Part shown: positions 1-5,125 of the stretch, piece by piece | How positions within the stretch are numbered: the first letter of the stretch is position 1 | Layout of the letters: the number at the start of each line of letters is the position of its first letter | From: Acidimicrobiaceae bacterium | GTDB taxonomy: Bacteria > Actinomycetota > Acidimicrobiia > Acidimicrobiales > MedAcidi-G1 | Direction of reading: 5' to 3' | Length of the DNA: 5,125 bases | Assembly: GCA_003541675.1 (NCBI GenBank) | Contig: DPMC01000169.1 | Span: 1-5,125 of the forward strand | The notes under the pieces: generated by a model | Database searches by the model: none | What the model was told of the DNA's origin: nothing | The model's input: the letters and a program-made list of their open reading frames with translations, nothing else | Position numbers and translations under genes: made by a program

Positions 1-209
1 CCCGACACCCCCTGACGGCGAAAGGCCTCGGCGGCCGAGACGTTCGATGTCAGGATCCCTACCCGATTGGTCCCGTTAGCCACATCGCCCGGGACGCCGG
101 TCAGAATCAACAGCGGGACGGTGAGCAGCGAGCCGCCCCCGGCAATGGTGTTCACGCAGCCCGCAAACAGGCCGCCGACTACCAACAGCACCACGTCCAG
201 TACGTCCAC
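1..209 (-). CDS. TSUP (TauE/SafE) family membrane transporter, N-terminal fragment
   Basis: The 69 visible residues are the start of a TSUP-family permease, cut by the left edge. TSUP proteins are inner-membrane carriers; described members move sulfite, sulfoacetate, taurine-derived anions or other organic anions, and most are uncharacterised. The first hydrophobic stretch (about 2-20, DVLDVVLLVVGGLFAG in part) enters the membrane. It runs into the hallmark N-T-I-A-G-G-G-S-L-L-T-V-P (22-34) and then V-A-N-G-T-N-R-V-G-I (44-53), both diagnostic of the family. The second helix region LLTVPLLILTGVP lies between them. The GTG at 209 is 13 bases after the ribF stop. The frame is open further upstream inside ribF, but it offers no start codon nearby, and no strong ribosome-binding site precedes the GTG. 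Close spacing and shared direction suggest read-through from ribF. The substrate cannot be told. Confidence 0.85.
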   Translation of the reverse strand, partial: MDVLDVVLLVVGGLFAGCVNTIAGGGSLLTVPLLILTGVPGDVANGTNRVGILTSNVSAAEAFRRQGVS

Positions 210-222
210 CGGGGCCGTCCAA

Positions 223-1221
223 TCAGGCCAGGGCGGAGCGGGTGTCGACCACGTCCCGGTGGAGCTGGTCCACGAGGGCGTCGACGCCGTCGAAGGTCCG
301 CTGGCCACGGAGGTGGGCTACGAACCGCACACGAGCCTCCTCGCCGTAAAGGTCGGGGCCGCCATCACCCGTGTCGCTCGCTTCCGTCGGATTGGCGTCA
401 AGCAGGTGGGCCTCCAGCAGGCGGGCTCCATCGTCGTAGAAATGCGGTCGGGTGCCCAACGAGATCGCTGTTGCGTGTACGGATCCGTCGGGCCGCTCGT
501 ACCAGCCGGCGTATACGCCGTCCTCGGGTAACAGCATCGCCGGGTCGACCCGGACGTTGGCTGTCGGGAAGCCGAGTTCGCGACCCCGGCGGTCGCCGCC
601 ACCCACCGGGCCCCGGATCTCGTACGGGCGGCCCAGCATGGCGTTGGCCCGCTCTAGGTCGCCTCGCGACAGAGCCCGTCGGATGAACGTGGACGACACC
701 TGCTCGTGGTCTCGGGTCGGCTGCCCATCGAGGCCGACCAGGCCCATACCCAGCACCTCGAAGCCCAACTCCTCTCCCAGCTCTCGGAGGAGGGCCACGT
801 TGCCTTGCCGCTGGTGTCCGAAGTGGAAGTCCTCCCCCACTACGACCAGGCCGGCGCCCACGCAGCCGACCAGCACGTGTCGCACGAACTCGTCGGCTGA
901 CTCCAAGGCCAGGTCCTCGTCGAAGGGGACGACCATTGTCAGATCCACTCCGGTCATGGCCAACTGCTCGAGCTTCTGCTGCGGGTCGGTCAGGAGTAGT
1001 GGCGCCGATTCGGGGCGGACGACGCTGGCCGGATGGCGGTCGAAGGTGACCACCGCTGAGGCCATGGACCGCTCAGCAGCCAGGCCACGAACCCTGGCGA
1101 TCACCTGCCGATGCCCGGCGTGGACTCCGTCGTAGGCGCCGATGGTCAGCGCGGTGCGCGGCGCATCGGCGGGATGGGGAGCGAGCTCCGTTCGGATCTC
1201 CACGGCGGTGAGGCTAGCCAC
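223..1221 (-). CDS. ribF: Bifunctional riboflavin kinase / FMN adenylyltransferase (FAD synthetase)
   Basis: The enzyme phosphorylates riboflavin to FMN and then adenylylates FMN to FAD. The product is 332 residues, slightly longer than is usual. The N-terminal nucleotidyltransferase domain shows TIGAYDGVHAGH (26-37), VVVGEDFHFGH (126-136) and VSSTFIRRAL (175-184). The C-terminal riboflavin kinase domain shows RGRELGFPTANV (212-223), where the PTAN motif (219-222) binds Mg-ATP. It continues with GVYAGWY (235-241), SLGTRPHF (254-261) and LEAHLLD (269-275), with Glu270 as the expected catalytic base, then DLYG (290-293). Between the last two motifs lies a polar linker (about 276-289) longer than the usual two or three residues. 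The GTG start is the first in-frame candidate with sensible context. GGAGG lies only 3 bases upstream, which is tight, and the next GTG at 1203 has no ribosome-binding site. The tail Leu-Ala-TGA ends 13 bases before the TSUP gene. Confidence 0.96.
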   Translation of the reverse strand: MASLTAVEIRTELAPHPADAPRTALTIGAYDGVHAGHRQVIARVRGLAAERSMASAVVTFDRHPASVVRPESAPLLLTDPQQKLEQLAMTGVDLTMVVPFDEDLALESADEFVRHVLVGCVGAGLVVVGEDFHFGHQRQGNVALLRELGEELGFEVLGMGLVGLDGQPTRDHEQVSSTFIRRALSRGDLERANAMLGRPYEIRGPVGGGDRRGRELGFPTANVRVDPAMLLPEDGVYAGWYERPDGSVHATAISLGTRPHFYDDGARLLEAHLLDANPTEASDTGDGGPDLYGEEARVRFVAHLRGQRTFDGVDALVDQLHRDVVDTRSALA

Positions 1222-1285
1222 CGGCCTCCGGCCAGCCGGGACCGGCCCACTGGATTGCCCAGCGGGTAGCGGGTGAAATACCTGG
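1222..1285 (-). other. 64-base truB-ribF spacer with GC-rich inverted repeats
   Basis: This is the longest gap in the window. It contains the perfect palindrome GCCGGTCCCGGC at 1235-1246 and, next to it, GGCC-GGA-GGCC at 1223-1233, which overlaps the GGAGG that could serve ribF. There is no T-tract, so it does not look like a factor-independent terminator. I see no convincing -35/-10 pair. The spacer is far too short for an FMN riboswitch. Confidence 0.5.
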
Positions 1286-2212
1286 TCAGGAAGTGGGCGC
1301 CAGCACCATGATGGGCTTCACCCGCCCGGGCCGGTCGCCGTGGGGTCCGTACACGGCCAACAGGCTCCCGTCGGGGCCAAGCACCGGCCACGGACCATCC
1401 ACATCGAGCCCCGCTGAGCCCAGGCCAAGCGCCTCGGCGTCCATGGGCCTGCCATACGAGATGTCGACGGCCGTGGCTTCATCGACCACCACGGCGGGGA
1501 GGTCGCGGAAGGCCTCGGCCATGGGGAGTAGCACCGGCGACTCCAGGGGATGGGCCTCGGCGAGGGTGAAGGGCCCGACCGCGGTGCGCCTCAGTTTCCG
1601 GAGGTGAGCACCCCCGCCGAGCGCCTCGCCCAGATCAGCAGCCAGCGTCCGGACGTACGTTCCCGATGAGCAGGTCACGACGACGTCGTAGACGCCTGGC
1701 TCGTTGGCCGGGGTCACATCGAATCGGTGCACGGTGACCGGACGGGGTGCACGTTCCACCTCGCCACCTTCCCGGGCGATCTCGTGGAGTCGTCGCCCCC
1801 CCACCTTGACGGCCGAGACCATCGGTGGAATCTGCTCGATGTCCCCCACGAATCGTGTGGCGGCCTCGGCCACCTCGGCTGGGGTCACCGCCGCCATGTC
1901 GAAGGTGGCCGTCACATCGCCCGACGAGTCCAACGTGGACGTCGACGCACCCAGGACGACCTGACCGGTGTATTCCTTGCCCAGCGCAGTCAGGAATCTG
2001 AGCAACCGGGTGGCCCGGCCCACGCCGAGCACCAGGACGCCGGTGGCGTCAGGATCCAGAGTGCCGGAATGGCCGATCTTGCGCGTGCCCAGCACGCCAC
2101 GGGACTTGGCCACCACATCGTGGCTGGTCCAGCCGGCCTCCTTGTCGATGACCGCCAGACCTTCCGGGGCTGGCTTACCAGAGGCCTGTCTCCCAGAAAT
2201 GGGCCCCCCCAT
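1286..2212 (-). CDS. truB: tRNA pseudouridine(55) synthase
   Basis: TruB isomerises uridine 55 in the T-loop of elongator tRNAs to pseudouridine and also has a tRNA-folding role. The product is 308 residues from the ATG. The catalytic motif GHSGTLDPDATG lies at 47-58, with the nucleophilic aspartate at 53. GKEYTG (78-83) supplies the conserved active-site tyrosine, Tyr81. QIPPMVSAVK (127-136) and SSGTYVRTLAADLG (182-195), with the conserved arginine at 188, complete the family signature. Residues from about 239 form the C-terminal PUA-like RNA-binding part. A GTG at 2218, in the same frame, overlaps the rbfA stop as GTGA and would add two residues. I prefer the ATG because its GAGGA site is 9 bases away, against 3 for the GTG. 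Either start implies coupling to rbfA. A run of seven G (2204-2210) begins at the last base of the ATG. Confidence 0.96.
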   Translation of the reverse strand: MGGPISGRQASGKPAPEGLAVIDKEAGWTSHDVVAKSRGVLGTRKIGHSGTLDPDATGVLVLGVGRATRLLRFLTALGKEYTGQVVLGASTSTLDSSGDVTATFDMAAVTPAEVAEAATRFVGDIEQIPPMVSAVKVGGRRLHEIAREGGEVERAPRPVTVHRFDVTPANEPGVYDVVVTCSSGTYVRTLAADLGEALGGGAHLRKLRRTAVGPFTLAEAHPLESPVLLPMAEAFRDLPAVVVDEATAVDISYGRPMDAEALGLGSAGLDVDGPWPVLGPDGSLLAVYGPHGDRPGRVKPIMVLAPTS

Positions 2213-2214
2213 GG

Positions 2215-2682
2215 TCACTCTTCCTCGGAAGGGTCGCCTTCGGGTGACTGTTCCCCAGCTATGGCGGCTGCCTCCATGGCTGCGGCATCCATGGCGTCGG
2301 TGGCGGTGGTCGGTCCGATCCCGCGCAGGATCTCCTCGATGCGGTCGGCCGAGCGGGCGGTGTCGTCGACCACAAAGGTCAACGGCGGAACCCGTCGCAC
2401 CCGAGCCTGGTCACCGATGGCCCGCTGCAGCCGGGGCCGATGGTCGGCCATGGCTTCCAGGAGCTCGGCATCGTCGATGTCGGCCGTGAGGAACACCCGG
2501 GCGATGCTCAGGTCCTGGTCGGTCTCCACACCGGTGATGGTCACGAAACCGAGACGGTCGTCGTCGATTCGTTCCAACTCGCCGGCCAGGATGCGGACCA
2601 GCAGCTCGTTGAGCCGATCGGTTCGCTGGTAGCCACGGGTCGAACCACCGAAGCGAGGTCGACGCTGTGCGCTTCGTCCCAT
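2215..2682 (-). CDS. rbfA: 30S ribosome-binding factor A
   Basis: RbfA is a small single-domain KH-like protein that binds immature 30S subunits and helps process the 5' end of 16S rRNA. The product is 155 residues. Family signatures are D-D-R-L-G-F-V-T-I-T-G-V-E (41-53), followed by a DLSIARVFLT strand (57-66), and VRRVPPLTFVVDD (95-107) before the last helix SADRIEEIL (111-119). Residues 121-155 are an Ala-rich then acidic tail ending in SEEE. The ATG at 2682 was chosen because it lies just after the infB stop and has an AGGG ribosome-binding site. The open frame extends upstream inside infB, but that extension is out-of-frame infB sequence with no RbfA similarity. The stop TGA touches the truB start region. 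Its position between infB and truB is the classical one. Confidence 0.96.
   Translation of the reverse strand: MGRSAQRRPRFGGSTRGYQRTDRLNELLVRILAGELERIDDDRLGFVTITGVETDQDLSIARVFLTADIDDAELLEAMADHRPRLQRAIGDQARVRRVPPLTFVVDDTARSADRIEEILRGIGPTTATDAMDAAAMEAAAIAGEQSPEGDPSEEE
2222..2226 (-). promoter_or_regulatory. Ribosome-binding site of truB, inside the rbfA 3' end
   Basis: GAGGA lies within the Glu codons at the end of rbfA. Its spacing is 9 bases to the ATG at 2212 and only 3 bases to the GTG at 2218, which favours the ATG. Confidence 0.55.
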
Positions 2683-2688
2683 GATCGG

Positions 2689-2692
2689 CCCT
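2689..2692 (-). promoter_or_regulatory. Ribosome-binding site of rbfA
   Basis: AGGG overlaps the TAG stop codon of infB and sits 6 bases before the ATG at 2682. It is short, so ribosomes finishing infB probably help start rbfA. This site decides the start against the longer upstream frame. Confidence 0.55.
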
Positions 2693-5125
2693 AGGTGCGG
2701 GCGATCTCCCGTTCCTCGAAGGTTTCGATCACGTCGCCGTCCTTCAGGTCCTGATAGTCCGAGAGCCCAATACCGCACTCGTAGCCGGACTGGACCTCGC
2801 GGACGTCTTCCTTGAAGCGACGCAACGAGCTGATCTCGCCTTTCCAGATGATCGTTCCCTCTCGCAGGAAACGAACCTTGGAACCACGGGTGATCGTTCC
2901 GTTGGTGACGTAGCAACCGGCGATCTTGCCGATCCGCGGCACCGAGAAGATCTCACGGACCTCGGCGTCGCCGGTCACGACCTCCTCGAACTTGGGGGCG
3001 AGCATGCCGAGCATGGCAGCCTCAATGTCCTCGATCAGCTTGTAGATGATCTCGTAGGAGCGGATCTCGACGCCCTCGGCCTCGGCCATCTCTCGTGCCT
3101 TACGTTCCGGGCGGACGTTAAAGCCGATGATGGTGGCGTTGGACGTGGCGGCCAACTGGATGTCGTTCTCGGTGATACGACCGACCGCCCTGTGCACGAA
3201 GGCCAACCGGACGTCCTCGCGCTCAAGTTTGCGGAGGCTCCCGGTGACGGCCTCCAACGAGCCGTTCACGTCAGCCTTCACGATCAGGTTCAGCGTCGCC
3301 GCCTCGCCCTTCTGGATCTGTTCGAAGATGTCCTCGAGTCGGGCGCCTCCGGACAGGGCGTGGGCGTCACGACCGATGTTGGCCTGACGACGCCAGTGGC
3401 CCCGCTTGTCGGCCACCCGGCCGGCGACCTTCTCGTTGGGCGCCACCACGAAGCCTTCACCGGCATCGGCGACGTCAGACAGGCCTAGTACCTGCACGGG
3501 TGCGGACGGGCCGGCCTCCTTGACCGGGCGGCCCTGATCGTCGACGAGGGCTCGCACGCGACCCCATGCCGCGCCGGCCACCAGGGGGTCTCCCACCTTA
3601 AGGGTGCCCCGTTGGACCAGCACGGTGGCCACCGGGCCCCGCCCGATGTCAAGGAAGGACTCCAGCACCACGCCCTGGGATCGACCGTCGGGATCGGCAC
3701 GGAGGTCCTCGACCTCGGCTATCACGTTCAGGTTGTCCAGGAGGTCGTCGACTCCCAGGTTCTCCAGCGCTGAGACCTCGACGCAGATCGTGTCACCGCC
3801 CCACGACTCGGGCACCAGGTCGTGTTCTGCTAGCTGGCCCAGGACCTTCTGGGGGTCGGCGTTCTCGCGGTCGATCTTGTTGACGGCCACGATGATCGGT
3901 ACGTCGGCGACCCGGGCGTGATTCAACGCCTCGATGGTCTGGGGCATGACGCCGTCATCGGCGGCGACCACCAGGACCACGATGTCAGTTGAACCGGCAC
4001 CACGGGCTCGCATGGCGGTAAACGCCTCGTGACCCGGGGTGTCAATGAACGTCAGGGACTTGCCGTCCCGATCCACCTGGTAGGCGCCGATGTGCTGGGT
4101 GATACCGCCGGCCTCGTCGTCGACGACGTTGGCGCTGCGGATCTGATCCAGGAGCTTGGTCTTGCCGTGGTCGACGTGCCCCATCACGGTGATGACCGGT
4201 GGACGGATCGGTGCCTCGTCGTCATCGAAGTCATCCACGATGTCGAGCAGTTTGAGGAGTTCGACCTCCTGCTCTTCACCGGGGTCGACCATGCGGATCT
4301 CGGCGCCCAATTCGGCGGCGAACAGTTCGATCATGTCGTCGGACAGTGACTGGGTAGCGGTCACCATCTCGCCCTGCTGCATGAGGAACCGGACGACGTC
4401 GGCCGCCGTGCGGTTCATCTTCGGACCGAGATCCAACGCAGTACAGGCACGTTCGACGACGATCTCACCCTCGGGCACTGCGGTGTCATCTGGCGTGTAG
4501 GACGGCACGTCCATCGGCTGGAGTTCTTCGCGACGGCGACGACGACGACCCTTTCGACGCGGGGGGCGACGCCCACCGGGACCGCCACCGGGACCACCCG
4601 GACGGCCACCGGGACCACCGCCGGGACCACCAGGACGGCCACCGGGACCACCGCCGGGACCACCAGGACGGGCCGGGCCACCGCCGGCGCCGGGAACGGA
4701 TTCACGGGGACCGCCACCCATTGGTGGACGTCGGCCCACCGGTGGCGGACCGGTACGACGGCCGGGGGGACCCCCTGTCGGACCACCGGCCGGCTCAGCA
4801 GTAGAACGACCACCCAGGCCGGGAGGCGGCGGAATTGGCTTGCCCGACGAGGAAACCGGTGGGCCGGGAGGCGGCGGAATCGGCTTCCCGGACGAAGAGA
4901 GTGGAGGGGTTGAACCGACGGGTGGCACGACGGGCGCGTTCGGATCGGCCACCTTCGCAGCGAGATCAGGGACGGCCGGGTCAGAGATCCCCGAACGATC
5001 GTCCGCGTCGACCGTCGGCGTCGCTGTCGGGGCCGACTCGGGGGCGGGCTCTCCCTCGACAGTCCTCTTGGTCGGGGCCGAGGATCCGCTGGACGAGATG
5101 ACTCGTCGGGGTTCTTCTGTCTCGA
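2691..5125 (-). CDS. infB: Translation initiation factor IF-2, 5'-truncated by the window edge
   Basis: IF-2 is the cytoplasmic GTPase that brings fMet-tRNA to the 30S subunit and promotes 50S joining. The reading frame is open to the right edge, so 810 complete codons are visible and the real start lies outside. Counting residues from the in-frame GTG at 4952: a disordered Pro/Gly/Arg-rich extension (1-145) ending in a basic cluster (128-141); an IF2_N-type domain (about 163-222); then the G domain with G1 GHVDHGKT (258-265), switch I around GGITQH (282-287), G3 DTPGHE (304-309), G4 NKID (358-361) and G5 SAL (394-396). EF-Tu-like domain II, the IF-2 domain III and the C-terminal fMet-tRNA-binding barrel with GYECGI (723-728) follow. 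Every GTPase motif is intact. A further N-terminal IF2_N helix domain, usual in this family, is presumably beyond the edge. The gene ends with TAG, 8 bases before rbfA. The family assignment is certain; the start is unknown. Confidence 0.98.
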   Translation of the reverse strand, partial: ETEEPRRVISSSGSSAPTKRTVEGEPAPESAPTATPTVDADDRSGISDPAVPDLAAKVADPNAPVVPPVGSTPPLSSSGKPIPPPPGPPVSSSGKPIPPPPGLGGRSTAEPAGGPTGGPPGRRTGPPPVGRRPPMGGGPRESVPGAGGGPARPGGPGGGPGGRPGGPGGGPGGRPGGPGGGPGGRRPPRRKGRRRRRREELQPMDVPSYTPDDTAVPEGEIVVERACTALDLGPKMNRTAADVVRFLMQQGEMVTATQSLSDDMIELFAAELGAEIRMVDPGEEQEVELLKLLDIVDDFDDDEAPIRPPVITVMGHVDHGKTKLLDQIRSANVVDDEAGGITQHIGAYQVDRDGKSLTFIDTPGHEAFTAMRARGAGSTDIVVLVVAADDGVMPQTIEALNHARVADVPIIVAVNKIDRENADPQKVLGQLAEHDLVPESWGGDTICVEVSALENLGVDDLLDNLNVIAEVEDLRADPDGRSQGVVLESFLDIGRGPVATVLVQRGTLKVGDPLVAGAAWGRVRALVDDQGRPVKEAGPSAPVQVLGLSDVADAGEGFVVAPNEKVAGRVADKRGHWRRQANIGRDAHALSGGARLEDIFEQIQKGEAATLNLIVKADVNGSLEAVTGSLRKLEREDVRLAFVHRAVGRITENDIQLAATSNATIIGFNVRPERKAREMAEAEGVEIRSYEIIYKLIEDIEAAMLGMLAPKFEEVVTGDAEVREIFSVPRIGKIAGCYVTNGTITRGSKVRFLREGTIIWKGEISSLRRFKEDVREVQSGYECGIGLSDYQDLKDGDVIETFEEREIART
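4572..4670 (-). repeat. Three tandem 33-bp units encoding an [11 protein letters not shown] repeat in IF-2
   Basis: Three in-frame 33-base units lie head to tail, at 4572-4604, 4605-4637 and 4638-4670. Each encodes the 11-residue unit [11 protein letters not shown]. The units at 4605-4637 and 4638-4670 are identical base for base; the one at 4572-4604 differs at a few positions, all synonymous. The repeat sits in the flexible region before the basic cluster and the IF2_N-type domain. Being a multiple of three, copy-number change would not break the frame. Confidence 0.93.
4818..4898 (-). repeat. Duplicated Ser/Lys/Pro-rich segment in the IF-2 N-terminal extension
   Basis: The 12-residue segment [12 protein letters not shown] occurs twice with a 15-residue period, and the two copies are joined by PPV. 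At DNA level the copies are similar but not identical, for example in the serine, glycine and isoleucine codons. This suggests an older duplication than the glycine repeat downstream. The segment is proline-rich, without hydrophobic core residues, and is probably disordered. Confidence 0.85.

Noticed and set aside
452..1135. Open frame of 227 codons on the plus strand opposite ribF
   Set aside because: It is fully antisense to ribF, rich in Ser/Arg/Pro/Thr without a recognisable motif, and so is a shadow of the ribF codon pattern.
1222..1285. Terminator, promoter or FMN riboswitch between truB and ribF
   Set aside because: The hairpins are short and lack a T-tract, no -35/-10 pair is convincing, and 64 bases is too short for the FMN aptamer, none of whose conserved elements is seen.
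1146..1391. 81-codon minus-strand frame spanning the truB-ribF gap
   Set aside because: It overlaps the truB end and the ribF start in another frame and has no family signal. The real genes on both sides explain the region.
1727..2632. Long open frame of 301 codons on the plus strand opposite rbfA and truB
   Set aside because: It lies antisense to two clearly recognised genes, has no domain signature and shows the Arg/Ser/His-rich composition typical of shadow frames in GC-rich DNA.
2683..2916. Longer rbfA starting at an in-frame codon at 2916
   Set aside because: The added 78 residues are infB sequence read out of frame, with no RbfA similarity. The ATG at 2682 has a ribosome-binding site and gives a normal length.
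4550..4910. CRISPR-like or intergenic repeat array
   Set aside because: The repeated DNA is in frame within infB, has no spacers and encodes a low-complexity protein linker.
2691..4952. GTG at 4952 as the start of infB
   Set aside because: The same frame stays open for 57 more codons to the right edge, with similar disordered Pro/Ala/Ser/Glu-rich composition, and no ribosome-binding site precedes the GTG. IF-2 normally begins with a further IF2_N segment, so the start is outside.

Overview
The window holds one co-directional gene cluster, entirely on the minus strand. It is the translation and ribosome-maturation operon end that runs infB, rbfA, truB, ribF, followed by the start of a membrane-transporter gene of the TSUP (TauE/SafE) family. 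The DNA is visibly GC-rich, with third codon positions dominated by G and C. IF-2 carries a long Pro/Gly/Arg-rich N-terminal extension of the kind common in high-GC Actinobacteria. This extension and the wording of the RibF motifs suggest an actinobacterium, perhaps of the Acidimicrobiia. That placement is inference from style and not a database match.

Layout in transcription order, from high to low coordinates. IF-2 (infB) enters from the right edge already in frame and ends at 2691; its true start is outside the window. After 8 bases comes rbfA (2682-2215). truB follows with a coupled start, either ATG at 2212 or an overlapping GTG at 2218, and ends at 1286. A 64-base spacer separates it from ribF (1221-223), which is the bifunctional riboflavin kinase/FAD synthetase. 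Thirteen bases later a GTG at 209 opens a TSUP-family permease that runs off the left edge after 69 residues. No promoter, factor-independent terminator, RNA gene, CRISPR array, insertion sequence or phage feature is visible. The genes fill the window apart from short spacers.

The first three genes act on protein synthesis. IF-2 places initiator tRNA on the 30S subunit, RbfA matures the 16S rRNA and 30S subunit, and TruB makes pseudouridine 55 in tRNA. RibF makes FMN and FAD and is a usual passenger of this operon. The TSUP transporter is the one gene that does not belong to the classical set. Its tight spacing behind ribF suggests co-transcription, but the sequence gives no substrate.

I do not see a new biological system here. 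The points worth a second look are modest. They are the exact 33-base tandem duplication in the IF-2 extension, the transporter in the place where rpsO often follows ribF, the lack of the extra genes often found between infB and truB in actinobacteria, a linker insertion in the RibF kinase domain, and a low-complexity RbfA tail.
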